From assembly GCA_037127255.1 (NCBI GenBank), contig JBANSL010000004.1, forward strand, positions 49,983,702-50,047,701: 64,000 bases of DNA, read 5' to 3'. Both the position numbers and the translations under genes were made by a program. How positions within the stretch are numbered: position 1 is the stretch's first letter; each line of letters starts with the position of its first letter. The notes under the pieces were generated by a model, which saw only the letters and a list, made by a program, of their open reading frames with translations, did not search any database and had not been told where the DNA came from. Origin of the DNA: Persicaria tinctoria. Lineage: Eukaryota; Streptophyta; Magnoliopsida; Caryophyllales; Polygonaceae. Positions 1-12,200 of this stretch are shown here, in pieces.

Positions 1-72
1 GAGCTTGAGGAGGAGGACGAAGATGATGATGACCATGCATCCAGAGATTCTTCCCCGGAAGACGAAGGTTAG
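1..72 (+). CDS. C-terminal end of an unidentified gene (partial, acidic tail)
   Basis: Frame 1 is open from the window edge to a TAG at 70-72 and encodes 23 residues dominated by Glu and Asp, including runs such as EEEDEDDDD, ending SSPEDEG. Such acidic tails occur in many nuclear and chaperone-like plant proteins, so no function can be assigned. The upstream exons lie outside the window. It is the only stretch that looks like host coding sequence rather than transposon. The following 600 bp have no convincing ORF and would be its 3' UTR and flank. It could also be a chance open frame in a low-complexity stretch, because only 24 codons are visible. Confidence 0.45.
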   Translation, partial: ELEEEDEDDDDHASRDSSPEDEG

Positions 73-511
73 AACTGCACAAAAAAAGAGTGATCACTAA
101 GCTGCTCTTTCACCTCCAGTGCCCAACTGTAAGTTCCATGAAGCTCATCCAAGTTACTGTTTTACCACACCATGGCTCAAAATCTGCACAGAATGTTTCA
201 GTGGCACTGTGATGCCTAGTATGCAGGGAACCAAGAATCGAAAGTATGCCGGAAATTCCGCTAACGTAGCTCCATCGAAACAGAATAGGAAGTTTCCAGG
301 ATCGCGTCAAGTCAGACGATGAGCTCCATTAGTACAAGTGATGTGTGAGCTGCTCGGTGTATGGAAGGGGTATGTATGTTATTCCAAAACCTATTTATCT
401 TTGTACTTTCATATTTCTGAGGAGATCTGGATTTGCGAAGTCCAGATTCTGATAATGTTGAACCCTGATTCAATTCCTGTATGGAGGGAGAAAGTGACTT
501 CTTAATCTTAA
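73..511. other. Presumed 3' UTR and downstream flank
   Basis: Moderately AT-rich sequence after the acidic frame. Only short overlapping reading frames occur on both strands, none with recognisable domains. I see no clear polyadenylation signal or RNA gene. Confidence 0.35.
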
Positions 512-699
512 TGATCACAAGTGTCCGTCGGAAGATTGGAGTTATATATTCACACTTATGAAAGGAAGACTGTAATCGGTTGCCCTAGAAAATGAGAAAC
601 TAAATCTTGATCACAAGTGTCCGTCGGAAGATTGGAGTTATATATTCACACTTATGAAAGGAAGACTGTAATCGGTTGCCCTAGAAAATGAGAAACTAA
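512..699. repeat. 92-bp direct tandem duplication (period 96 bp)
   Basis: Positions 512-603 and 608-699 are essentially identical, beginning TGATCACAAGTGTCC and ending GAGAAACTAA. The second copy ends exactly at the TAA target site of the Harbinger-like element. The sequence after that element (TAAATCTTG) resembles the start of another unit (TAAATCTTGATC), so the element inserted at the end of the second unit. Confidence 0.9.
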
Positions 700-1644
700 G
701 GCTGTGTTTGGCAGTGTGTTTGGGAGCTTTTCAAGCTTTCAAAAAAAATTGAAAGCTCTCCCTGTGGTGTTTGGCGGAAGATTTCGCTGAAGATTATCAA
801 GCTTTGGAGGAGATTATGGTAGCTTTCAAATTGGCCAAAATGAAACCTTGGGGTACCAAGATTTCGGAGATTATGTGGAGATTTGGAAAATTGGAGTCCA
901 TTTCTGCCCTCGCGTATCGCCTCGTTCTTGCCCTCCTCATTTTCAATCAGGAGTGCCATGTGAGACTCGCTCACCATCGTCTTCAACCTCGAGCTCCTTC
1001 TCCACCATTGAACTCCTTTGTCGCCGCCGTCGTCGAGCTCCGCCATCGCAACTGTATGTGTTCTGGAATCGCAAAGCAAATGGCAAGGTAAACAAGGCCC
1101 CGAGCAAAAATCAGAACCGAAGAGTAATGGACAAGGGCAAAATAACCCCTGCACAGGTTGCACCGCACAGGCGGAGGTGCCCGAAGGCCATGGAAGGAAG
1201 AGACGCCCTGTTTGTCATGGAAGGCGGAGGCGGAGGTGCCCTCCTGATTGCCATGAAATTGGAGCTCTTCGGGTTCGCAGTGGAACAATACGGTAGCCAT
1301 TAATGAGATTGGAGGAGAAGATTTGAGAAATTGATCAAAATTTGATCAATAAGGGAGGAAGAAGACCATGGGGGCTGATGTGAACAACAAGAGCTCAACA
1401 TTGGAGATGAGGGAGGTAGGAGAAGAGGGGTAAAAGTGAAGGACATTTTGGACATTTTACTAAGAAAAAACCCTTACAAATCTTACCCACACCAAACACC
1501 TTTCTAGCTTTTAATGAGATTTTTGTTCCCCAAAAACATAATCTTTAAAATCTCCATAATCTATAAAAAAAACCCATAACCTACAAAATCTACATAATCT
1601 AGACAAAATCTACTTTTTACAATCTACTGCCAAACACAGCCTAA
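697..1644. mobile_element. Non-autonomous PIF/Harbinger (Tourist-like) element, 942 bp, TSD TAA
   Basis: The element occupies 700-1641. It starts GGCTGTGTTTGGCAGT and ends with the exact reverse complement ACTGCCAAACACAGCC, giving a 16-bp perfect terminal inverted repeat. It is flanked by TAA at 697-699 and 1642-1644. A 3-bp TWA target duplication and a GG..GTTTGG tip are typical of PIF/Harbinger Tourist elements. No transposase is visible; the internal frames (for example 848-1303) are Ser/Arg/Pro-rich and resemble no DDE domain, so it would need a transposase in trans. Its middle part is GC-richer than its ends. Confidence 0.85.
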
Positions 1645-1762
1645 ATCTTGTCCAAACATGGCATTAAAAGGGAAAACGTTTCTCACTCACGGGGTAATTA
1701 TCCCCATCCAAAAGGGGAAAAAAGGTGAAGACAATCTTTGAGAGAGATAAAGGTAATACAGT

Positions 1763-4323
1763 AATGGAAAAATTTGGCAACTGTCCATAATATAGGCAAA
1801 AATTAGCAATTAGGACATTTTTAGGTTGAAATTAGGTGAGTGTCCAAAAATGACACTTTTGCCCCTGTCTCCCTAATCCCGTTTATTTCTTCATTTTCAC
1901 GCAACGGAGAAAACGCAAAGCAACGAGAGAGCAGAGGTGAGTGCGATTTCGATTTGGATCTCAATCTCGAGCACAATTGTTGATTTCAGCACCAATTATT
2001 GACGATTTTGAGCTCTAGAATTAGAAATCTGTTCGAACACACCACTGTCATCCAAAAATCGATTTTCAACAGAGGTAATTTTCTTATAATCTTTAATCTG
2101 GTGTAATGCGAATATTTTGATTATAGTACTGTAATTGGGAGCACAATTGTTGTCTGAGTTGCGAATTTGGAGAACAATTGATTACATTAACAGAAAATGA
2201 AATTTGGTATAATATGAACACCTATCATCGATTTTGATCTACGTTGCTGATGTTGTGATTATAGAACTGTAATTTAGATTGCATTGTTGATGTAGTTACT
2301 GATCTAAGATGCTAGTTTCGTGATATAAGGAGTTGCTGATTCCGTGACTATACTCTTGTAATCAAAATTACACTGTAACCTAAATGTTGATAGCTAAGTT
2401 TGAGTACATCTGTGTACCTATAATCACTGTATTTCTTATATTTAATCAAAAGTAATGCACTTCAATACTGTATTGTAGATATATAAGAATAGTTATCTGA
2501 GATAACAAAAAATAGTTTCTGTCATCAAAGTATATTTGTGAAATTTAATAGGTGTCGTCAATGATGAGGTACAATGGAGGTCAATCTGTTAACAGTAAAA
2601 TTTGGAGGAGAATGGAAGTTGGAAGATGGTGATTTAGTTTTTTTTTGGGGATGTGTCATCAAAGGTAATTGACATCAGGCATACTGTAACTCTTTATGAG
2701 ATGAAGAGTGAGATACTGAACAGATTCACACCCAGTGACAATTTGTCTCTTACTGTTCAATTCAGTCACTTGCATCCATTCAAGAAAACTACTGAACCGT
2801 TTTTGATTGAGAATGACACTGATTTGAGGAGTTTTTTGCAAATTAATGAATTGAAGTGAATTGTACATTGCCTTTATATGTTACAACTGCGAAGGAAATC
2901 ACTGAAGAACAAGTTAAAGAATCTATAAATGATGAAAATCAATTGGCATTACAGGCTTACAACTCTACCAAGGATACAAATGTCATGGAAGAGGACTTTC
3001 ATGTGCAGGATGAAGATGTAGAATGCATAAATTATGGCTGTGATATGGATGGTAATGGAGATGACACAGGGATTGAAAGTCGCATCAGTGGTAGTGCAAT
3101 GTCCACAAAATATACAACACCTCCTATAAGTGAAACAAAGAGAGAAATACTTATATTTTTGGGACAACTGTTCCGAACAAAAAGATCTCAAAAATACTGT
3201 TGCTTAAAAAGTGAAGAAGTCAACACCATGTTATTACAGAACAACTTGTGTTGATGGGAGCTGCACTTTGAAAATCCATGGCGCCATAGTGGGTGGTTCA
3301 ACTGTATTTATAATTAAGAAACAATTTAAGAAGCATACCTGTAGCATGGAAGTACGAATAGGAAAGCAACGCCCTCTAAATTACAGACTCATAGCTGAAA
3401 GGATCAAACACCGGTGACATAGACTACACTCAATTCTTCATTACATATTTTATATTTTTATTCACTATAATCATGATTCATTTCATATTTTATTCACTGT
3501 TTTAAATAATATGTACAGTTTTCAAGATGAGAAATAGGGTCCAACTCCAAGACAAATTAGTAACACGATGATCGAGGAATGATTTTAAACAGAATGTTAG
3601 CTAGTGGAAATCTTGGATGACTCGTGATTTAGCAATAAAGATTGCAATGAGGACAGCGGAAGAAAACTATGAATTAATGCCATCATATTGTTGGGTCCTA
3701 AAGCAAGCAAATCCTGGAACTATCACCTTCATTGAAGTTGACAGCAAATCAAAGTTCAAGTATGTGTTCATTGCCTTTGGACCATGTATCCGAGCATTTC
3801 CAATCCTACAAAAGGTACATATTCATTTCATAAGAAAAAATTACTATCACCAAATAATTACTGAATACAGTTCAATTTTACAGGTGCTTGTGGTAGATGG
3901 TACATTTCTAAAAGAAAAATACGGAGGGATTCTTCTCACAGCTTCTGCACAAGATGCAAATCATCAAATATACCCTATTTCCATTGCAGTGGATGACTCA
4001 GAAAACAACACATCTTGGGAGTGGTTCTTCAACAAGCTAGCAACAGTCATCCCACCAAGTAAAGAGTTGGTTTTTGTTTCTGAACGTCATCAAAGCATTG
4101 CAAGAGCTTTAGAGTATATTTACCCAAATGCTAAGCATTTTTACTGCAGATGGCACTGGAAGCAAAATATAATGGCAAAATTCAAGAAGAATATACTTTG
4201 TTAGTGGTTTGAAAGCGCATCAAATAGTTATACAGAAAAAGATTCAAAAGCTACTTTGGTTGCATCAGTAATACAAACAACCAGTTGGAGAAATATCTTG
4301 AAGAAGTACAGTTTGAGAAATGG
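1763..4323 (+). mobile_element. Decayed MuDR-like (MULE) element, 3' truncated
   Basis: A broken MuDR-family transposase lies at 2578-4204. The stretch 1763-1860 has the look of a MULE terminal region, with runs such as TTTGGCAACTGTCC followed by AGGACATTTTTAGG, and may be the left inverted repeat. This is inferred, because no right terminus survives for comparison. At 4324 the sequence changes abruptly to the aspartic protease of gypsy element D1. Positions 1860-2570 are non-coding leader or intron-like sequence, and 4205-4323 hold no recognised domain. Confidence 0.6.
2578..4204 (+). pseudogene. MuDR-like transposase pseudogene
   Basis: Three homologous blocks appear in family order. The first (about 2600-2860) is an N-terminal block like that preceding MuDR transposases. 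The second, after an acidic linker (2930-3110), is the Cys/His DNA-binding block (3195-3415; CTLKIHG, then FKKHTC). The third is the MULE catalytic domain (3617-4204), with NPGT, the first catalytic Asp in VVDGTFLKEKYGG (Asp codon 3896) and a HFYCRWHWKQN segment. A 69-bp GT-AG intron (3815-3883) is likely, since removing it joins PILQK to VLVVDGT. Several frameshifts and stops separate the blocks (around 2860, 3254, 3417 and 3540-3610). The usual SDRH motif reads SERH (Glu codon 4082). The C-terminal third is missing. Transposition function is therefore lost. Confidence 0.8.
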
Positions 4324-4680
4324 GCACTTTATGACTTGGGGGCAAGCGTGGACATCATGCCATTGTCTATATGGTCCAAGGTGAAGATCGGCGCATTAGA
4401 GCATGTGGATTTCAGGCTTTACATGGCGAACAACACGGTGGTGATTCCTATTGGCATGGTTGATGATATACCCGTCCAAGTAGGTAAGATTGTTGTCCAT
4501 GCTGATTTTCTTGTAATAGATATGGAAGAGGACCTTGCTTGTCCTATTATCCTAGGTAGGCTTTTTTTAGAAACCGTCGACGCCAACATCGGCGTAAAAA
4601 AGGGAGTGCTCACATTCAAAATCAGCGATGAGGTAATTGAGTACTCTTTCAACAAGACTATAGAGAAGCATGATGGTCCT
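4324..4680 (+). pseudogene. Gypsy element D1: aspartic protease fragment (5'-truncated)
   Basis: The frame reads ALYDLGASVDIMP, a retropepsin active-site segment of the D-[LTS]-G-A type, followed by PIILGR about 65 residues later. It aligns over its whole length with the minus-strand protease of D2 (ALCDLGASVSIMP), so both belong to one family, most like the Athila/Tat lineage. Homology starts abruptly at 4324 after MULE sequence, so gag and the 5' LTR are lost. At 4680 the frame is interrupted by array A and resumes at 27131. It is not functional. Confidence 0.85.
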
Positions 4681-5973
4681 TGCAACGGCCCAGAATAATG
4701 ATTTCCGGGTTACGTTTCAAGGGATGAAAACCCTTGTTCGGATCTTGCAATCCAGGTACGGGTCGAGGTTTTAAACTCATTTTAAGGTTAGTGGAAAGAG
4801 GGATTTCAAACCCTAAAAGTCACGAAGGGTCGTTGGGTACCCTTAACCTATCTTAAGACTATGTCGCGAAATTCAATTCAAATGAAAGTAAAGCGGAAGC
4901 CAGGTTAAGATACAAATGTCACGACAAAGCCGGGTCAAAACCAAATCATAAGCGAGTGATTACCATTTTACCAAGTTAGAATATTAGCTAGGTTCTTCGA
5001 TTCGCTAAAGAGTTTCCCGTCAAAGAAGCAAGGAGCAAACAATATCTGCAGAAAATACCTTAAAAAAAAGAACGGGGAAAGGAGTCAGATCGAGCCACTC
5101 ATGCGGGACCGGCAGTCCTCGCTGAGGCCACATAGTATGTGCTATACCTAATAAAGATGCTCTAATGCAGTACGAAATTCAAACACACTAGCATGCTCCT
5201 AGTTCATAATAATGTGCAGAAATACTGTAAAGGGCCCAAGACACTGCCAAGTGGCATATCCCTCTCCTACCTCCACCCCTTCCGATAGGTGGAGACTGGC
5301 CAGCTCGTGAATGCATTCAATCATAATCGGGCAGCACGCATGCCTAACCCGCTCCACAATAAAGCCCGCAGGCATATCATAATATAAGGAAGTTCATGAC
5401 TCGATTGACTCAGGGTACCCGATGAGGCTGGGCTACCCTATGACCCTAGCAAAGACTCTAGGACTATCACAGATAACGGCCGTTCTGTTTCAAATGCATG
5501 AAGTAAACAGATGCTCAATCAATTAGTGCAACCTAAACATGATACTACATGGCATGCTTTTATGCATATGCAACACCTAAGATAAAATGCAACAACAGGC
5601 ATGAATGTCCAACCTGAGTAAGCCCCCTAGGGAACTTACCTGAGAATGCAGAACAGTAATTAACACAATCAAGGGCCCAAACGCAAGTCCAAAAGCAATC
5701 CAACCGCAATACACACCTATCATCAAGCCATTTCTATAAGCTACTGAACCAACATTCTCACACACACGAACCGAAGTTCTCAACATACTCAAAACCAACC
5801 GATAGTGAAACCGTTTTCCAAAACCCTTCCGATATTTCAACAACCTAAATCATTTCATTTCCAATCAAACCCATCGATAAATCTTACCAACAATATTTCC
5901 AAACTCTTAAATATCAAGTTACGTCAACTCATATTCAAAACATTTTCTCAAATTATAATTGGCTAAAACCCAT
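4681..5973 (-). repeat. LTR A1 (partial, 1293 bp)
   Basis: It begins TGCAACGGCCCAGAATAATG, a one-base variant of the TGTAAC end in A2 and A3, and follows them for 1293 bp to GGCTAAAACCCAT. There it jumps to internal sequence. It carries A3-like variants (for example AGACACTGCCAAGTGGCAT), which fits A1 and A3 being the original pair. Confidence 0.85.
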
Positions 5974-6475
5974 CTGGGAGGAAGACTCGATAGAACATAG
6001 TTGAAGGGTTGTTTCACACAAGCTTGACTTGACCATATAGAAATAAAGGTACTCCCGCTATCCCGTTTGCACAAGTAAGTCAATACACATTTCATAGTTA
6101 GGGCATCCAAATCAAATCTCTAGCATAGCAAGCATTCAGCACATAATCAGTTAATAACACTCATAATGATCTCATTTGATTCTCTCAACCCATCTGTAAA
6201 GAACAAGCTGATATTTCGCCTACCGTTCCCAACTACACCCAATAGGGGTGGTCTATCGCCTTTACTACCCACTCGTGTCCCCGTTTGGTCGGTTTTTTTT
6301 TCTCTTTTATTACAAGTCGAGTTCATTACTTAGTCCAATTTAGGTTAGGCGTCTTAAGTTCATTTTGCCCCTTTAAAACACTTTCAAATACTTTGAAATT
6401 CACGGGCGGTTTTCCAAAACATACACTCGACCCTTGTGTACCCGAATTGCACAACCTCAGCTCTGATACCATCTT
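5974..6475 (-). repeat. Residual internal segment of the first unit of array A
   Basis: These 502 bp match 14258-14759 with no difference that I could find. They include the primer binding site on the minus strand (GCTCTGATACCA at 6460-6471). The junction with LTR A1 at 5971-5973 shares the three bases CAT with both parent sequences, which suggests a microhomology-mediated deletion of the rest of A1 and about 5 kb of interior. Confidence 0.85.
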
Positions 6476-9251
6476 TGTAACGGCCCAGAATAATGATTTC
6501 CGGGTTACGTTTCAAGGGATGAAAACCCTTGTTCGGATCTTGCAATCCAGGTACGGGTCGAGGTTTTAAAGTCATTTTAAGGTTAGTGGAAAGAGGGATT
6601 TCAAACCCTAAAAGTCACGAAGGGTCGTTGGGTACCCTTAACCTATCTTAAGACTATGTCGCGAAATTCAATTCAAATGAAAGTAAAGCGGAAGCCAGGT
6701 TAAGATACAAATGCCACGACAAAGCCGGGTCAAAACCAAATCATAAGCGAGTGATTACCATTTTACCAATTTAGAATATTAGCTAGGTTCTTCGATTCGC
6801 CAAAGAGTTTCCCGTCACAGAAGCAAAGAGCAAACAATATCTGCAGAAAATACCTTAAAAAAAAGAACGGGGAAAGGAGTCAGATCGAGCCACTCATGTG
6901 GGACCGGCAGTCCTCGCTGAGGCCACATAGTATGTGCTATACCTAATAAAGATGCTCTAATGCAGTACGAAATTCAAACATACTAGCATGCTCCTAGTTC
7001 ATAATAATGTGCAGAAATACTGTAAAGGGCCCAAGACAATGCCAAGTGTCATATCCCTCTCCTACCTCCACCCCTTCCGATAGGTGGAGACTGGCCAGCT
7101 CGTGAATGCATTCAATCATAATCGGGCAGCACGCATGCCTAACCCGCTCCACAATAAAGCCCGCAGGCATATCATAATATAAGGAAGTTCATGACTCGAT
7201 TGACTCAGGGTACCCGATGAGGCTGGGCTACCCTATGACCCTAGCAAGGACTCTAGGACTATCACAGATAACGGCCGTTCTGTTTCAAATGCATGAAGTA
7301 AACAGATGCTCAATCAATTAGTGCAACCTAAACATGATACTACATGGCATGCTTTTATGCATATGCAACACCTAACATAAAATGCAACAACAGGCATGAA
7401 TGTCCAACCTGAGTAAGCCCCCTAGGGAACTTACCTGAGAATGCAGAACATCAATTAACACAATCAAGGGCCCAAACGCAAGTCCAAAAGCAATCCAACC
7501 GCAATACACACCTATCATCAAGCCATTTCTATAAGCTACTGAACCAACATTCTCACACACACGAACCGAAGTTCTCAACATACTCAAAACCAACCGATAA
7601 GGAAACCGTTTTCCAAAACCCTTCCGATATTTCAACAACCGAAATCATTTCATTTCCAATCAAACCCATCGATAAATCTTACCAACAATATTTCCAAACT
7701 CTTAAATATCAAGTTAAGTCAACTCATATTCAAAACATTTTCTCAAATTATAATTGGCTAAAACTCATTTACAAACATTAAATCTTTAATCAACTGATAA
7801 ATTTATACGATTAAAATAATTCCGGCATTAATCATTTAAATCCTTAAAACCAATCTCTCAAAATCACATTTTAACATCACATAACAACCTTTTCCAAATA
7901 ACAATACTTCGAAAACAACTTAAAATATATATGTAATAAATTCAGAATTTAATATTTCCAAAGGAAGGACCGAATTATATAAGGGTATAGCAAATACACA
8001 TAACGCATTCATATATATAATGAATAACAACAATAACAAACCATCCCCCAAGCCTAATCTCCCAAACCCGGTTTCAAGGCCCAACCCGAGAGGAAACCCA
8101 GCCCAACAGAGGAAGAAAGAAAAAAAAAGAAAGAACCCAATCCATCTGAAAGAAAGAAAAGAAATAATAGGGCCGGCCCCACACGCTCGTCTCCCTCTAG
8201 CTCGGAACAAGGCTCTCTGCTCGCCTACGTCGGAAAACGGAGAGGAAGGAAGGGGAAATCCAGGCTCCGGCGGACTCCTTTCCATCCCAAACCTCGCCCT
8301 TTCTGACCGACTTGGGATTCCGACAAGACCCGACCCAACAGAATTAAAACGACAGTACGGAGGAAGGAGGAAGAGAAAGATTACCGAGGTCGTGAGATTC
8401 CGATTCCGATGGGCTCGAGGGCAGCTCCGACTACGATTGATGGGGGAAAGAGCTTCGAATAGGCCTAGGAAAAGTTAAGGGTGAGTAAGGAAACGTTTTA
8501 CGGAGTTTAGAATTGAAATCGAAAGGAACGACGTCCGACCTCGACGGAACAGGGGACAGAGAAACGAGAAATTCTGGCTTGCCTTGGCTCGGCTTGCCTG
8601 GGAGTTCTTCCTTCTTCTTCGACCTTCTGGAAAACGAAGGAATCTGCTACTCTAATGGAAACTTTGAGGGAAGCTTGGTAAAGATGGCTCGGCCTTGGCT
8701 CGCAGAAACAGGGCAAAATGGCGCTCAGCTCCGACTTCGGTTTCGGGGGCGGCGAGATGAAAGAGGGTGAATGTGGTAGGTTCCAGGGTGGCTTCGTTTG
8801 TGGAGGTTATGGTTCAGTGATTTCGCAGATTGTGAAAGAGGGAGGAGGTGAGCAATGGTGGTGGTGGCTCCAAAAATAAGGGTATGTGTTTGTGGGCTTG
8901 TTAGATCTTATAATATAAGGAGAGATGGGTGTGTTTATTGATGCCGATCAGGTCAAAGGGAGAGACAGTATGTTTGTCATTTTGCTAGTAAGGGAGTGTA
9001 CAATTTTGAAAGAAAGGGATAAGATTTACCACAATTGTATAGGAAGGAGGATGAAAGAAAGTGATTGTATTGCAAACTGGTCACATGGAAGGGATGGAGA
9101 CAAAGATTGAGGGGAAGAAGCAAATAATAATGGTCCTAAACAATTTTGAAATATCCGGATTTTTATTTTATTTTATCTTATTATTTTTTTCGACTTAAAT
9201 CCATTTATATTATTTATTGAAATTTATTATTAAAAAATCCGGGCCTTTACA
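6476..9251 (-). repeat. LTR A2, complete (2776 bp)
   Basis: It starts TGTAACGGCCCAGA and ends ATCCGGGCCTTTACA; read on the minus strand it is TGTAAAGGCCCGG ... GGGCCGTTACA. It is flanked by the primer site on its left and the polypurine tract on its right, so it is both the 3' LTR of the right unit and the 5' LTR of the left unit. Reading frames inside it (for example 8020-8478) are not conserved genes. Confidence 0.9.
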
Positions 9252-9291
9252 TCATCCACCTCTAAAAACAAGTCTCGTCCCCGAGACTAAA
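9252..9291 (-). other. Polypurine tract of array A with adjacent hairpin
   Basis: On the minus strand the sequence next to the LTR reads TTTTTAGAGGTGGATGA, a typical plus-strand priming tract. Directly inside it lies the inverted repeat AGTCTCG-TCCC-CGAGACT. The same arrangement sits beside the LTR of element B (18975-19014). The GGGGACGAGACTTG stretch is like the post-pol end of Tekay-type elements. Confidence 0.75.
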
Positions 9292-12200
9292 ACCAAAATA
9301 AAGTAGGGGATGATGTTTGAAATTGATGAGTCCAAGGACCATGTCCAGAATCTTGTAATCATCTCGGTTGTGTCTTCCGGGATTCTCACAACATCCTAGT
9401 CACGGTCGTGACATCTCCAATTGGCCTTGACAAGTATGCGATAAGCGCCCCTATCACATCCTCGCTTCGACTTTTCGGAAGTGCCACAACTCTAAAAGTT
9501 CTACAATGTCATTACTAGGTCTTAGCAAGCACCCTACAAGCGCCCTCATAAAATGCTTGTATCCACTTCGTGAAGTATCATAGAGTTGTCCGGGTTTGAA
9601 AGGTTTCTAAAGGGATCCCGCAATTGAAAATAAAGATTAGCCTCAAAATTCTCGATATTGTTCATTCTTTTACAATCAAAGTCGGCCCTTTTCCAAAACC
9701 GTTCAAAATCTTCAAATCCAACGTCTAATTAAGCAACCTTACACCAAAACAAGTCAAATCCCTTAAAATCAAGATTTCGTCAAAATCTTCCAACCACTAG
9801 ATCAGTTTCTCGCATAACCATCAATCAATTTCAGAAGCACGGAGGTGGAACCATCCACCTCTAAGGGCTAATCCCATATTCTCTTCCTAGTTTCCAAAAT
9901 CATTCAATCATCATTCTCAACTCAATATGCACATAAGTAAATGAACTCATCAACTCATAACATTATCAGCCACCCCTCATATGGCGATCTCAACATCAAC
10001 CATAGTCACAAACCATCACACAACCGTTTAACATAGACACAAACATGCCAACAAATCTCAAGTAACAAAGGAAAAACAACTTCAACATACTACAAATCAT
10101 AAGGTATATCTACATCATACTAATTGCGTCACAAGTGCATAATCGAATGCTCATCACTCATCACATAAGCACACATGTCCAGAAATCAACGTGTTAAATG
10201 TTATGGGGTTAGTACGTCAGTACACATCAAATCTCACTATCTCATATCGATATTGCAACACAAGTAGAACATATTCATCACGTTAACATATCAACACAAC
10301 AAAGTCATGCTATTAAGATTCAGAAAAAGGGAGATCAAGCAGTATATAAATCACCAAAATGTCAGCATGCTTTGAAAGACATCACCTTAACTCATCACAA
10401 TATCGAATGACAATCATTTAGAAATCATGCACCATTATCTCATATATAATAATAATGATTGTACTTCAAGTCATATTCATCATTTACATAGCCAATAATC
10501 ATGCTTGTCAACCATATAGTACACATCATGCTTACTACCACATAATAAAACATCATACTTCCACATAATAGCACATCATTATCTCATAGTTCATACTCAT
10601 CATTACTTCATATATCATATCACAACGCGTCCTAACATGCTTCTAAACCAATATAACAGGATATCAAAGTATTAATACATCATGGTAACAGTTGTCGCTA
10701 CCAACTAGATTTTAATATTGCACATCAACATGTAATTCCATATCAGGTTCATCATGGTCGTTATCTAACATCATGCCAGCAGATATAAATAAATCACAAA
10801 ATCAAGAAAATTCCTCACATCATACCAGTCAAAATAAAACACAGTCCCCACTCACCCATCTCCACTCTCGAGTCAAGATTAATCCTCTTCTAGACCCGAC
10901 AACATCATCTCAGAAAAAATTTCCCAAATAAATCCCAATTCATTCTGATACTCCAATCTCGCCCCTCATTCCCCCAAGCACTACCTCGCACCATCCACCT
11001 CTAAGAATTCAACTTCTATCTCTAACTTCACACCTGAGCATCCCCTCATGCTATGTCCTAAATACTCTCAAAAGTTATTCCGTACTCTTCTCATACTACT
11101 CAAGACATCACAACATCACACCCTGCCAACCACATCCCTCTCTCGTCTTACCTCATAATATCATCGATCATCCCAAGAATCCGAAATTCTTTCAGCACTC
11201 TCCAACCACGCTACCGAATGACCTCACCCACAGGTTTAAGGAAGAAGCAATCATGAAAATCATCAACATAAGGTCTACATCATGCAACTAGCATTCATAA
11301 ACATAATATCATGGGTTCAACAAGTCTCAGTCTACCACCATGCTCAATAACCATCGCAACATCATATATGAACATAATCAAGTCAAGATAACATGTTGCA
11401 TTAACCTTATCAGATACAATTCAGGCTTCTTGGCATATGCAGTTCACATTTTACAAGCAAAGGAATTCAAATCCCGCTTAGCAACTTAGAGTAGCAACAC
11501 GTCAAGACATCATGGTACATGAGATCTATAAGTCATCAAATCATATCATCATAGACAATAGACAATCAGGCAACGGTCATTACCAAGTCAGCACATCAAC
11601 ACGTAATCTCATCGTCAGGTTAGTGCAATATCATTGTCAATAAATTCAAAAGGGTTAGCAATTCGAACGGAGAACACTCCCGCTTGCGAGTCAAATCGTA
11701 CTCAGTATCCACAATTCTCGATGTGTGCTCGTTCCGTCAACATCATTGATCCTGAGGCCCGTGGGTTATGGGCTCACACTTCTGCTGCACTGCTCTATCG
11801 ATATCTAACTTTTCGTTCCCTCTTCCATGCGGTCGCTCGTCGAATGTATCACATAGGGTAGAAGTTAGCGGAGATAGGGGAGTGACAAGAGAAGATAACC
11901 CAAAGTTCCTCTCAGAAACAACCACATACCAATACTAAGACGATAATCAGAGACAAAACTTCAACCCGAGAATAACAACGACGCCCTTATGAAAGTCTAT
12001 TAGGTTGCAATCGCGACAAGCAAACATGAATTCATCATGGAGCATATCAATCACTCTAGTTCATACTAACATGTACCTAACTCATGATGAATTACATACA
12101 CATTCATTTCAGAAAACACAATCGAGTCTGGCACTAATGCAGGTGAGATGAGCAAATCGCAAATTCTTTCATGAAAGCAGACATGCTTAGCAATCTTAAA

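Noticed and set aside
848..1303. 151-codon open frame and overlapping frames in the Harbinger-like element
   Set aside because: Ser/Pro/Arg-rich, overlapping frames on both strands in a GC-richer patch, no DDE or Myb-like motif; likely chance.
8020..8478. 152-codon frame in LTR A2
   Set aside because: Lies wholly within an LTR and is broken in LTR A3; composition-driven.
4681..9251. Array A first unit considered as an assembly duplication
   Set aside because: LTR A1 and A2 differ at several positions, a microhomology deletion junction is present, and outer TSDs are consistent; still worth a long-read check.
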